This document shows positions 12,120 to 20,190 of a DNA stretch of 64,000 nucleotides, in pieces; the first letter of the stretch is position 1, and every line of letters starts with the position of its first letter. This stretch comes from Hyalangium gracile (GTDB lineage Bacteria > Myxococcota > Myxococcia > Myxococcales > Myxococcaceae), in NCBI RefSeq assembly GCF_020103725.1, contig NZ_JAHXBG010000015.1:202105-266104 (forward strand). The letters run 5' to 3'. A program made the translations under genes and the position numbers. The notes under the pieces are model-generated. The model searched no databases. It was not told where the DNA came from and was given only the letters and a program-made list of their open reading frames with translations.

Positions 12120-12128
12120 GCCCGGGGG

Positions 12129-12491
12129 CTACGCCTTGCTGGTGCCGGCGCGGCCGTAGGAGTCCTCGAGCCGCACCACGTCATCGAGCTCGGGGGTGCT
12201 GACCTCGAGGATGTCGCAGTCGGTGAGGGCCACCATGCGGTGCTTGGTGAGCGGCTTGATGTGGTAGCTCTCGCCGGGGTTCATCACCTTCTCGATGAGC
12301 CCCTGGCCCTCGTCGACGACGAAGAGCAGCTTGCCGCTCTGGACGTGGATCGTCTCGTCCTTCTTGTTGTGGTACTGCAGGCTGAGCTTGTGCCCCTGCT
12401 TCACGTGCAGGAGCTTGCCCACGTAGCGCTCGGTGTGAGCCCAGATGAGTTCATGGCCCCAGGGCTTCTCCACCCGCCTCGTCGCCGTCAT
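12129..12491 (-). CDS. Cupin, mannose-6-phosphate isomerase type II-like
   Basis: A 120-residue single-domain cupin. It shows RVEKPWGHELIWAHTERY, as in the C-terminal isomerase domain of bifunctional mannose-1-P guanylyltransferase/mannose-6-P isomerases, and KLSLQYHNKKDETIHVQSG with the metal-binding His/His/Glu set, then PGESYHIKPLTKHRM with the fourth ligand. Single-domain relatives are usually annotated as phosphomannose isomerase-like; the substrate here is uncertain. GGAAG precedes the ATG. It lies 27 bases downstream of the SPOR gene on the same strand. Confidence 0.8.
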   Translation of the reverse strand: MTATRRVEKPWGHELIWAHTERYVGKLLHVKQGHKLSLQYHNKKDETIHVQSGKLLFVVDEGQGLIEKVMNPGESYHIKPLTKHRMVALTDCDILEVSTPELDDVVRLEDSYGRAGTSKA

Positions 12492-12518
12492 GTCGCTTCC
12501 CGTTCTTCCTGCCCCGCT

Positions 12519-13451
12519 CTAGTTCGTACCGGCCACGAACGCGTTGAGCTGGGTCTCGCGCTTGAAATCCGTCAGATACCGCGTGGCCGCGTCCTTGGTG
12601 GGGAAGCTCCCCATGCGGACGCGATACCAGGTGCCCTTGTTGGGAACCTCGGCGGCGACGATATACGGGGCATAGCCCCGGTCGCGCAACCGGGCGGCGA
12701 AGCGATCGGCCTCCTCCCGGGTCTGGAAGGCGGAGAGCTGGAGCGTGAAGGCGCCGCCGGGAGCGGCCTCGGTGGGGCGCTGGGTGGCGCGAGCGATGGC
12801 CTCCTTCAGGCCACCACCGGCCGGAGTGGCCGTGCGGGTGGGGACCGTCTCCTCGGCGACCGGGCCCGGAGCGGGCTTCGGCGTGGCCACGGCCGCGGGC
12901 GCGGACGGGGGCGTGGCCTTCTCGGAGGGAGCGGCAGCGGCAGGCTGGGAGCGCTTCGCACCGGCCAGCGCGGCCAGCTCCTCGTCGGCGGGGCTGAGGC
13001 CCGTGGCCGGGTTCTCGGCGGCAGGCTCCGCGGGCTTCTCGGCGGGAGCGGCCGGGGCGGGCTTCGCAGCCGGGGTGGCGGCGGCGGTGGTCGTGGGCTT
13101 GGGCGCCGGGGTGGCGGCGGCGGTGGCGGCCGGGGCGGGCTTCGGGGCCGCGGGCTTCGCGGGCTTCGGCTCGGCCGCGGAGGGCTCGGCGGCCTTGCGG
13201 GTCAGCTCGTCCTGGAAGGTGAGCGGCGGCTCCTTCTGGACCTCCTGGAGCGCCTGGGCATTGGCATCGAGCGCCGAGAGCAGATCCGGCGCCTCGGAGG
13301 CCTGGGCGTTGCCGGCGAGCTTCTTGCCCACGACGACGCCGAGCACGAAGACGGCACCCATCACGACAATCCCCGCGATCAGCAAGCTGACGATCTGCCG
13401 GTTGTCGAGGGAGACGTCGAACTTCTCCTTCATCCGATGAGCATCCCGCAT
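12519..13451 (-). CDS. SPOR-domain membrane protein
   Basis: A 310-residue bitopic inner-membrane protein: short cytoplasmic N terminus, one transmembrane helix (about residues 20-42, IVSLLIAGIVVMGAVFVLGV), a long Ala/Pro/Lys-rich linker (about 75-225) and a C-terminal SPOR domain (about 230-305: FTLQLSAFQTREEADRFAARL ... YRVRMGSFPTKDAATRYL). SPOR domains bind denuded peptidoglycan at division sites, so a role in cell division or envelope remodelling is likely. The linker is low complexity and would cross the periplasm. The start could also be the Met six codons later. Confidence 0.85.
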   Translation of the reverse strand: MRDAHRMKEKFDVSLDNRQIVSLLIAGIVVMGAVFVLGVVVGKKLAGNAQASEAPDLLSALDANAQALQEVQKEPPLTFQDELTRKAAEPSAAEPKPAKPAAPKPAPAATAAATPAPKPTTTAAATPAAKPAPAAPAEKPAEPAAENPATGLSPADEELAALAGAKRSQPAAAAPSEKATPPSAPAAVATPKPAPGPVAEETVPTRTATPAGGGLKEAIARATQRPTEAAPGGAFTLQLSAFQTREEADRFAARLRDRGYAPYIVAAEVPNKGTWYRVRMGSFPTKDAATRYLTDFKRETQLNAFVAGTN

Positions 13452-13552
13452 GGTCGTGGCGTTCCTCGTGCGCTGGCGATGCGGCCGGACTCATTCCGTG
13501 TTGCGGCCTGTAGCGCCAACGCTCCGGAAGGTACGCCCCCCCTCCGGGTCGG

Positions 13553-13951
13553 TCAAATTCGCGGAGCCACCCCACCTCCGGCGCCTGGGTGCGAGGCGAG
13601 CGCCGACGTTCCCAGCAGGGAGGAGGAAGGCAGCCGGAGCGGGACGTGAGGGCCGGGCTCCGCCAGCGGCCGCGCGCGGTTGATGCGCTCACGCAGCTCC
13701 TTGCCCGCGGCGAACGACACGGCGACCCGGCGTGGGAGCGCCACGGGAGCGCCCGTCTTGGGGTTGCGACCGATGCGGGCGGGGCGGGACTTCACCACGA
13801 AGCAGCCGAACCCGCGCAGCTCGATGCGCTCTCCGGCCTTCAGCGCCTGGGTGAGCTGCTCGAGGATGGCGTTGACGGTGGCCTCGATCTGCCGGGGATG
13901 GAGGTGGGGTGCCTTCTCCGCGATGCGTGCGATCAGCTGGCTCTTGGTCAT
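13553..13951 (-). CDS. IHF/HU-family DNA-bending protein (IhfB-like)
   Basis: The first 95 residues form a complete IHF/HU fold: MTKSQLIARIAEK, helix 2 with QIEATVNAILEQLTQAL, GERIELRGFGCFVVK and the DNA-intercalating arm RIGRNPKTGAPV with the conserved Pro. It resembles the beta subunit of integration host factor. A Pro/Gly/Ser-rich tail of about 40 residues has no counterpart in E. coli IhfB; similar extensions occur in myxobacterial paralogues. IHF bends DNA at sigma-54 promoters, replication origins and recombination sites. It is monocistronic by spacing (about 100 bases to the next gene). Confidence 0.85.
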   Translation of the reverse strand: MTKSQLIARIAEKAPHLHPRQIEATVNAILEQLTQALKAGERIELRGFGCFVVKSRPARIGRNPKTGAPVALPRRVAVSFAAGKELRERINRARPLAEPGPHVPLRLPSSSLLGTSALASHPGAGGGVAPRI

Positions 13952-14006
13952 GTCCGCCCACTCTACAGTCGAGGGGTGACACGAACCGGAAGCCGCCTGG
14001 AGCGGA

Positions 14007-14771
14007 TCAGCGGAAGCGCAGATCCACGGGGCCTTCGAGCTCCAGCTCGTTGCCCGCGCCGGTGTGGATCGTCACCTCGGCGCCCTTGGGGAGGATCAGC
14101 CGCACCGTGCGCCCCATGGGGATCTCGCGGTCCTCGAGCAGCACCGCCGTGGCGAGATCATCGGTCTCGGCGACGGCGAAGCCATCGGTCACCTCGACGA
14201 CGAGTCCCCCCTCCCCCAGGTGTCCGGCGTGGATGTACGGCACCTTGGGACGGAAGGGAGGCGCGGGCAGCGGCTTGGAAGGCCCATCGGGTCGAGGGCC
14301 TCCGGTGAGCTTGTCCATTCCGTTGGGTGTGAAGAAGGCCTTGAAGTAGTCGGCCGTGGTGAGCTCGGTGTCCGCCGTGGGCGGGGTGAACGCGACGTTG
14401 GTGTAGCGCGCCGCCACGAGCCGCTGCGCGGGGGGGACTTCCTGGATGACGCCCTCCGTCCACCGCCGGGTGGGGATGTTGGAGCCGAGCAGCTTCGCCT
14501 CGTCCACATCCCCCACGTCGAACTCGTCCCCGCTGTCGAGGAAGCGCATACCACCGCCGAAGTACTCCAGGAGCGCGGGGCCGGTGGCGATGATGTGCTC
14601 ATCGGCGCGCAGGTGGGAGCCCACGGCGATGGGCAGCTTGTCCTTCTCCGTCACGCGCAGCACCGGAGCGCCGGCGGCGTGCAGTCCCGCGAGGGGCTTG
14701 TCCGAGGGCTTCTTGCAGCCCCCGGCGAGGGCGAGCACCGCGATCACGAGAATGCCTGGGCGACGCGCCAT
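14007..14771 (-). CDS. FecR-like lipoprotein
   Basis: A 254-residue exported protein with a lipobox-like sequence (LALAGGC, Cys near 19). The mature part has FecR-type features: VGSHLRADEHIIATGPALLEYF followed by GGGMRFLDSGDEFDVGD, and a C-terminal LPKGAEVTIHTGAGNELELEGPV. FecR domains in iron signalling are periplasmic, while many myxobacterial copies are lipoproteins of unknown role. ATG 14771 is favoured because GAGAGG lies 5 bases upstream. It is 19 bases after mnmA on the same strand and may share its mRNA. Confidence 0.65.
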   Translation of the reverse strand: MARRPGILVIAVLALAGGCKKPSDKPLAGLHAAGAPVLRVTEKDKLPIAVGSHLRADEHIIATGPALLEYFGGGMRFLDSGDEFDVGDVDEAKLLGSNIPTRRWTEGVIQEVPPAQRLVAARYTNVAFTPPTADTELTTADYFKAFFTPNGMDKLTGGPRPDGPSKPLPAPPFRPKVPYIHAGHLGEGGLVVEVTDGFAVAETDDLATAVLLEDREIPMGRTVRLILPKGAEVTIHTGAGNELELEGPVDLRFR

Positions 14772-14790
14772 GCTCACCTCTCCTGCCCGG

Positions 14791-15837
14791 TCAGACGATC
14801 CAGCCTCCGCCGAGCACGCGGTCCCGATCGTAGACCACGGCGGCCTGTCCTGGCGTCACCGCTCGCGCCGGCTCGTCGAGCTTCACGGAGACCAGCCCGT
14901 GGGGGGAGATCTCCACGCGCCCGGGAGCGCCCGCGTGGCGGTGGCGGATGCGAACCTCGACGGGCTGGTCCGCCGGCGGCGGTGCATCCACCCAGTGCGG
15001 CTGAAGCAGCCCGAACGAGTCTCGCCCCACGGCGGTGGCGGAGCCGACGACGACGCGGTTCGTCTCGGGCTCGATGCGCTGGACGTAGCGGACCTCTCCG
15101 CCTCCGAGGTTCAGCCCGCGCCGCTGGCCGACGGTGAAGCGGTGGATACCGCCGTGGGTGCCGAGCACCTGGCCCTCGGTGTCGACGATCTCACCTGCGG
15201 GCTGGGGCCCGGCCACCTTCTCCACGAAGCCCGCGTAGTCGCCATCCGGCACGAAGCAGATCTCCATGCTCTCCGGCTTCTGGCTGGTGGGCAGGTGGTG
15301 GCGCTCGGCCACGGCGCGGACCTCGGCCTTGGTCATGTCTCCGACGGGGAAGAGGATGTCGCGCAGCTCGCTCTGGCCGAGCGTGAAGAGGAAGTAGCTC
15401 TGGTCCTTGGCGAGATCCCGCGCGCGGCGCAGGACGTAGCGATCGTCCTGCTGCTCGACGCGGGCGTAGTGGCCGGTGGCGAGCCGGGCGCCCAGCGCGC
15501 GGGCCCGCTTGAGCAGGAAGTTGAACTTCACGTCCCGGTTGCAGGCCACGCAGGGGATGGGCGTGCGGCCGCCGAGGTAGGACTGGACGAAGGGGCTGAT
15601 GACGCGGTCCTTGAAGATCTCCTCGGCGTTGGCCACGTAGAAGGGAATGCCGAGCGTCTGGGCGACGGCCCGCGCGTCATCGATGTCATCGGGGCTGCAG
15701 CAGCTGCCACACTGGGCCTTGCCCTCGTAGGACCAGACCCGCAGGGTGATGCCGATCACCTCGTGACCCTGCTCCTTGAGGAGCGCGGCGGCAGCCGAGG
15801 AGTCCACCCCACCGCTCATGGCAACGACGACTCGCAT
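14791..15837 (-). CDS. mnmA: tRNA-specific 2-thiouridylase
   Basis: MnmA installs the 2-thio group on U34 of tRNA-Lys/Glu/Gln. The 348-residue protein starts at [15 protein letters not shown] with the PP-loop SGGVDSS. The two catalytic cysteines lie in VACNRDVKF (about residue 101) and [11 protein letters not shown] (about 199). A longer frame adds six residues without support. An unusual CGSCCSPDD cluster near residue 50 may be structural or metal-binding. It lies 99 bases downstream of cca on the same strand; together with tRNA-Arg they make a small tRNA-processing locus. Confidence 0.95.
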   Translation of the reverse strand: MRVVVAMSGGVDSSAAAALLKEQGHEVIGITLRVWSYEGKAQCGSCCSPDDIDDARAVAQTLGIPFYVANAEEIFKDRVISPFVQSYLGGRTPIPCVACNRDVKFNFLLKRARALGARLATGHYARVEQQDDRYVLRRARDLAKDQSYFLFTLGQSELRDILFPVGDMTKAEVRAVAERHHLPTSQKPESMEICFVPDGDYAGFVEKVAGPQPAGEIVDTEGQVLGTHGGIHRFTVGQRRGLNLGGGEVRYVQRIEPETNRVVVGSATAVGRDSFGLLQPHWVDAPPPADQPVEVRIRHRHAGAPGRVEISPHGLVSVKLDEPARAVTPGQAAVVYDRDRVLGGGWIV

Positions 15838-15936
15838 GACATCCTTCCTACACACCCACAGGCTGGGACGAGGGTTTAGCGCCCCTGTGCTCCACCGGGA
15901 AGTGGGGAACTCTGGGTCCTCATTCCCCGGACGGGT

Positions 15937-17205
15937 TCAGCGCCCCTTCCCTGCCTGCCAGGTTCGCAGCAGTTCCTTCAGCTTCTCGGGCTGGTTGAGA
16001 GCAGGCTCATCGAGCACGGTCTCGACGAGGTACCGGGTGGCCTCGCCCACGATGGGAGAGGGCCCGACGCCGAGGGTGGCCATGATGTCCCCGCCCGTGA
16101 GCGCCAGTTCCTTCGCGCTGAGCGGGGGCTTCGCGGCGGCCAGGGCGCGCAGCCGGTCCTGGAGCTTCAGGAAGTCCGGGAGGCGATCGGGTGCGCGGAC
16201 CTGGATGCGGGCATGGGCGACCGCGAGCAAGGGCTCGAGCTGCCCGAGCCCTACCCGGGCGAGCAGGCGTCGGAGCGCCGGATCCGCGTCCGCGAAGCGC
16301 TTCTCGAGGGCCGCGTGCTCGACGAGGAGCCCCATCAGGTCGGCGACCTTGTTGGGGAACTTGAGCCGCATGCCGATGTCCCGGGCCTGGGGGCCGGTGA
16401 CGAGATCGGCAAGCAGGGAGGCCAGCCGGATCTCGACCTCGGCCGGAGCCCCATGGGCGGCGGCGCGGGCCAGACGCGCGGCCTCGGCATCGGCTCGGGC
16501 CAGCTCGGGGAGGAAGACCTCCAGGAGCCCGGTCTCCGCCAGGAGCACGATGCCGGACTCGGCGCGCGGAGAGAGGAGCAGCTTGACGAGCTCCTCGCGG
16601 ACGCGCTCGAGGGCGACCTTGCGGAACACGGGGAGCGTCGGCGGGATGGCGGCCCGGGTGGCGGACTCGAGCGTGAAGCCGAGCACGGCGGCGAAGCGCA
16701 CGGCGCGCAAGGGGCGCAGGCCGTCCTCGGAGAAGCGCTCGTGGGCGTCCCGGACGCAGCGGATGACACGGGCCTGGAGGTCTGCCTGGCCACCGAACGG
16801 GTCCACGATCTCCTTGCTGATGGGATCGTAGGCCATCGCGTTGATGGTGAAGTCCCGGCGCGAGAGGTCCTCGGTAATGTCGCTCTCGAACTTGACGGAG
16901 CTGGGGCGGCGGCCGTCGTGGTAGTCGCCCTCGCTGCGGAAGGTGGTGACCTCCACGTGGGTGCCGCCGATGACGACGGTGACGGTGCCGTGCTGGATGC
17001 CGGTGGGGATGACCTTCTTGAACGCGCCCTGGACCTCATGGGGGTGGGCGCTGGTGGTCACGTCGAAGTCCTTGGGAGGAACGCCTCGGACCATGTCGCG
17101 GACGCAGCCGCCGACGAGGAATACGGCGAACCCCAGCTCGCGGAGGCGGCGGAGGACATCGAGGACCGGGCGCGGGATGTCCGCGTTGTGGAGGTTCGCG
17201 AGCAT
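15937..17205 (-). CDS. cca: CCA tRNA nucleotidyltransferase
   Basis: A class II nucleotidyltransferase of 422 residues. Motif A is VGGCVRDMVRG (about 32-42) followed by PPKDFDVTTSA with the metal-binding DxD; RRDFTINAMAYD and the basic, RDAHERFSEDGLRPLRAVRFA segment form the nucleotide-selecting region. A C-terminal helical domain with HD-like residues follows. The family includes CCA-adding enzymes and poly(A) polymerases, which are hard to separate by sequence; context favours CCA addition because the tRNA gene 24 bases upstream on the same strand does not encode CCA. No clear Shine-Dalgarno is seen. Confidence 0.88.
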   Translation of the reverse strand: MLANLHNADIPRPVLDVLRRLRELGFAVFLVGGCVRDMVRGVPPKDFDVTTSAHPHEVQGAFKKVIPTGIQHGTVTVVIGGTHVEVTTFRSEGDYHDGRRPSSVKFESDITEDLSRRDFTINAMAYDPISKEIVDPFGGQADLQARVIRCVRDAHERFSEDGLRPLRAVRFAAVLGFTLESATRAAIPPTLPVFRKVALERVREELVKLLLSPRAESGIVLLAETGLLEVFLPELARADAEAARLARAAAHGAPAEVEIRLASLLADLVTGPQARDIGMRLKFPNKVADLMGLLVEHAALEKRFADADPALRRLLARVGLGQLEPLLAVAHARIQVRAPDRLPDFLKLQDRLRALAAAKPPLSAKELALTGGDIMATLGVGPSPIVGEATRYLVETVLDEPALNQPEKLKELLRTWQAGKGR

Positions 17206-17229
17206 CGGCGCACTTCGGAGAAAAAGGAG

Positions 17230-17303
17230 TGGCCCCGGCTGGAATCGAACCAGCGGCCTGCGGTTTAGGAAACCGCCGCTCTATCCAACTGAGCTACGGG
17301 ACC
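17230..17303 (-). tRNA. tRNA-Arg (anticodon CCT)
   Basis: On the minus strand the 74 bases fold into a complete cloverleaf: acceptor GGTCCCG/CGGGGCC, D arm GCTC/GAGC, anticodon stem GCGGT/ACCGC with loop TTCCTAA (anticodon CCT, reading AGG), and T arm GCTGG-TTCGATT-CCAGC. The discriminator is A, and the next bases are CTCC followed by five T, so CCA is not encoded. The cca gene starts 24 bases further on. Confidence 0.97.
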
Positions 17304-17489
17304 GGACGACGAGCGGTTTATAGCAGGTCGACTGCTGCGCGCAACGAAAGCCGGGCCCTCCCACAGGAGACGTTCAGGCCTCATCAGGTCGCCTACCCGA
17401 CGAAGCTGGAGGCACAGGAGCCCCGGAGCGCCATCCTCCCTGGATCGACGTTTTCGTATGCTGACCCCTCCCCTTCCGGAAGGCGTCTC

Positions 17490-18848
17490 GTGACAGCACG
17501 GCTGACCATCGCCGCTCTTCTGCTGGCCCTGTCCACCACCTGCACCACCTCCACCGCGCGCGAGATACGCCTCGACACGGGGCAAGGCCCGCTCCGCCTC
17601 CACCTCCCCCGTGCGGATGAAGTCATGCCGGTGGAACTGGAGCAGGAGGAGTTCATCAAGGCCATCACGAAGGAGCTCCGGCAGAGGCGCCCCCCGGCCG
17701 ATCCCGAGAAGGCCGCGAGGGAGCTGTTCGGAGTCCCCCCACGCAGTGGCTGGTACCGATACACCCAGAGCGACGGGGTCGTTCCGCTGGATGCGCCGCC
17801 CCCGGCTGCGGAGTGGGCCGAGGTGGCTGCGCGAGTGACGCAGGAGTATTTGCAGTTCTGCGAGGCACTGGGGAAGCCCGGGGATTGCCGCAAGGCGCTG
17901 ATGAACAACCCGGTCCTTACCGGGGATGGCCGCTACGCCCTGGCCATGTCCTTCGCCATCGAAGAAATCGTTCCGGAGATGATGCAGTCCTTCAAGGACA
18001 TGGCCGACCCGGAGGCACTCAAGGCCTCGCTCTACTGGACGATGGCCATCTATGCCGCGATGTGGCTGGCGCCCGAGCCGGTGTTCTCCAAGGGACTGGC
18101 GACGGTCCTTACGGCCACCTTCGTCTGCTACATCGGGGTGGACACCTTCTGGACACTCATCCAGGGCTTCAGGCGGATGGTCGAGGAGTTGGATCACTCC
18201 ACCTCGTTCGCGGCGATCCGCGCGTCCGGCAGGAAGTACGGCCAGGTGATGGGGAAGAATGCGGCGAGGGCATTTGCCCTGCTGCTGGCGGCCGCCATCG
18301 GCCAGACGGCCGCCAGCTTCTCAGCCAAGGTGCCCACGCTGCCCGGCTCGGCTCAAGCGTCAGCCGCAGGCGCGGCGCGGGTGGGAGTCCGACTGACCGA
18401 GGTGGCGCAGGTGGAAGCCGTGACTGTCACTGCCGACACGATCACCATCGCCCTGGCCCCCAACGCGGTCGCCGCGACGGCTCAGAGCTTGAGCGGTGCA
18501 GCTTCCAGCCCGGTAGACATGGAGGGGCATGATCACCACATCGCCACGGATAAGTGGACCGAGGCCACCCACAGCGGTGGTCCGTGGACGCCGAAGTTCC
18601 AGAGAATCTTTGATCGGGCAGGCATGTCGCTGAACGACCCGGCAAACAAGGTCCGCGTCAAGGGCCACCAAGGACCGCACCCACAGGAGTACCACGAGCG
18701 GATCTACAAGCGACTGGATGAAGTGACCAAGGGCTGTAGCAGCATCGAACAGTGCCGGAAGGTGCTGACGGCGGAACTCGAACGGTTGGCAAAACAGATC
18801 TCGACGGAGGGCACCTCTCTCAACAAGCTGGTGACCCGGAGGCAGTGA
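17490..18848 (+). CDS. SitA-family lipoprotein toxin with C-terminal AHH nuclease domain
   Basis: A 452-residue polymorphic toxin. GTG 17490 is the start: GGAAGG lies 6 bases upstream and it gives a lipoprotein signal peptide ending LSTTC (Cys near 18). Residues about 150-280 are the hydrophobic region found in SitA toxins (ALYWTMAIYAAMWLAPEP-like helices, then KNAARAFALLLAAAIG and VPTLPGSAQAS). The C-terminal ~105 residues look like an AHH/HNH-superfamily nuclease: GHDHHIATDKW, KVRVKGHQGPHPQEYHERI. SitA lipoproteins pass between kin myxobacteria by TraA/B-dependent outer-membrane exchange and kill recipients without cognate immunity. The presumed immunity gene begins 20 bases later. No sitB helper gene is adjacent. 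DNA target is inferred. Confidence 0.8.
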   Translation: MTARLTIAALLLALSTTCTTSTAREIRLDTGQGPLRLHLPRADEVMPVELEQEEFIKAITKELRQRRPPADPEKAARELFGVPPRSGWYRYTQSDGVVPLDAPPPAAEWAEVAARVTQEYLQFCEALGKPGDCRKALMNNPVLTGDGRYALAMSFAIEEIVPEMMQSFKDMADPEALKASLYWTMAIYAAMWLAPEPVFSKGLATVLTATFVCYIGVDTFWTLIQGFRRMVEELDHSTSFAAIRASGRKYGQVMGKNAARAFALLLAAAIGQTAASFSAKVPTLPGSAQASAAGAARVGVRLTEVAQVEAVTVTADTITIALAPNAVAATAQSLSGAASSPVDMEGHDHHIATDKWTEATHSGGPWTPKFQRIFDRAGMSLNDPANKVRVKGHQGPHPQEYHERIYKRLDEVTKGCSSIEQCRKVLTAELERLAKQISTEGTSLNKLVTRRQ

Positions 18849-18868
18849 CGGAGAGGACCATCATCCCG

Positions 18869-20110
18869 ATGAAGTATTTCGAGCTGTCCCAAGAGGTTGA
18901 GGGCTCTGAGGGATGGGATCTTGGCAGCCCTACGGATCCACAGGGCCGGGAGGTAGAAAACCCATGGATGTTCAGAGAGGGCATGCCGGTCCCGGACCCG
19001 GGACGATGGATGATTCCCATCGGCCGTCCGGGCAGGGCTCTCGACTTCACCCTCGCAGGCTTCAGCATCCCGGTCGTTCACGTCAGGGTGGCTTCCGTCT
19101 TTACCGAGCTGGCCCCACGTGACGTTCAGGTTCTTCCGGTGGACATCCAAGGTCAGCCAGACCAGTTCTGCATCCTCGTTGTCACACGGCTTGTCCGGTG
19201 TATCGATGACAAGGCCTCGGAGGAGGTGGAGTACTGGACGCCAGAAGATGGAAGACCCGAGAAAGTCGGGCAGTACCGAGACGTGTATGGCATGCGCATC
19301 GACCCCTCGAAGGTAGGTGACGCCAAGATCTTCCGGACCTGGGGCTGGACGGTGGCGCTCATCGTCTCCGAGGACATCAAGCAGGCGCTGGAGCGCGCGG
19401 GCGTCACGGGCGTGAAGTTCAAGGAGGTCACCGGCCCGAGTTCCATCAGTCCGGCGGAGCGTGAACGAAACCAGCGTCTCATCGAGCTGCGGAAGCAGAC
19501 GGACGCCGCCCGCGAAGCCTTCTGGCGCACCCTGGGAAGACTGGACGAGGAAGCCATCATCCCTATCGTCGTGGGTGGCTCATGGCCCGCCCGACGCCAG
19601 GTCTGGCGCATCATCCATCGTCCAGGTGGGCGCACCCTGCTGGTGACGGACGGACTCTCGGACTTCTTCGTGGACCGCCCCGAGCCGTCCGTGGGCTTCG
19701 GCCTGGAGTTGGCCCTGGAGACAAATGAGCCCCTCCAGGAGGCCGAGAAGAGCTGGCCCCTGCTGCTCCTGGAGCGGGTGGCGGATGAAGTGGCGGAGCA
19801 CGAGCACGTTCGCGAGAAGATGAAGACGGGCTTGATGTCCATGGAGGTCTCCGGCAAGGGCATGCCCCAGTCACTCGTCACCCAGAATGGCAGGGTGGGT
19901 GTGCTGCTGGGCATGGAGCCAAGCGCGCTCCCCCGGGACTTCACCATGCCTTCCGGGGAGGTGCGGCTCGTTACCGTCAAGGCGCTGCTGCCGACAGAGC
20001 TGGCCTACCTCCTGGAGCACGGCAAGAACGGTCGGGACGAGCTGCTTCGGCGATTCGACGCGGCGGGCCACGGACACCTGTCCCTCGTAGGGCGAAGCCC
20101 GGTGGTGTAA
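18869..20110 (+). CDS. Immunity protein: Imm11 (DUF1629)-like plus SUFU-like domain
   Basis: A 413-residue cytoplasmic protein right behind the toxin gene, with no signal peptide. Residues 1 to about 195 resemble Imm11/DUF1629: it opens with KYFELSQ, has a PDPGRW... segment, QFCILVVTRLVRCIDDKAS, and IVSEDIKQALERAGVTGVKF near the end. After a charged linker, residues about 215-413 resemble the suppressor-of-fused (SUFU) fold used by many bacterial immunity proteins: LLVTDGLSDFF, GFGLELALET, KSWPLLLLERVADEV, and VRLVTVKALLPTELAYLLEHG. The start MKYF is set by GGAGAGG upstream and the family N terminus; a longer frame would overlap the toxin. It presumably neutralises the adjacent nuclease. Confidence 0.75.
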   Translation: MKYFELSQEVEGSEGWDLGSPTDPQGREVENPWMFREGMPVPDPGRWMIPIGRPGRALDFTLAGFSIPVVHVRVASVFTELAPRDVQVLPVDIQGQPDQFCILVVTRLVRCIDDKASEEVEYWTPEDGRPEKVGQYRDVYGMRIDPSKVGDAKIFRTWGWTVALIVSEDIKQALERAGVTGVKFKEVTGPSSISPAERERNQRLIELRKQTDAAREAFWRTLGRLDEEAIIPIVVGGSWPARRQVWRIIHRPGGRTLLVTDGLSDFFVDRPEPSVGFGLELALETNEPLQEAEKSWPLLLLERVADEVAEHEHVREKMKTGLMSMEVSGKGMPQSLVTQNGRVGVLLGMEPSALPRDFTMPSGEVRLVTVKALLPTELAYLLEHGKNGRDELLRRFDAAGHGHLSLVGRSPVV

Positions 20111-20190
20111 TCCGGCGACGCCTGTCCGACAGAAGCCGAGGCTGCTGAGCCGGCCAAACCGGTATCCTCCCTTGCCCGGCCCCGCTCCCC

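Noticed and set aside
17304..17489. A sitB-like helper gene before the toxin
   Set aside because: The gap is only 186 bases and holds no credible coding frame; the upstream neighbour is a tRNA.
17230..20110. Integration of the toxin locus at tRNA-Arg as a mobile island
   Set aside because: No integrase is present and I see no repeat of the tRNA 3' end near 20.1 kb. A direct-repeat search for the last 20 bases of the tRNA would be the test.
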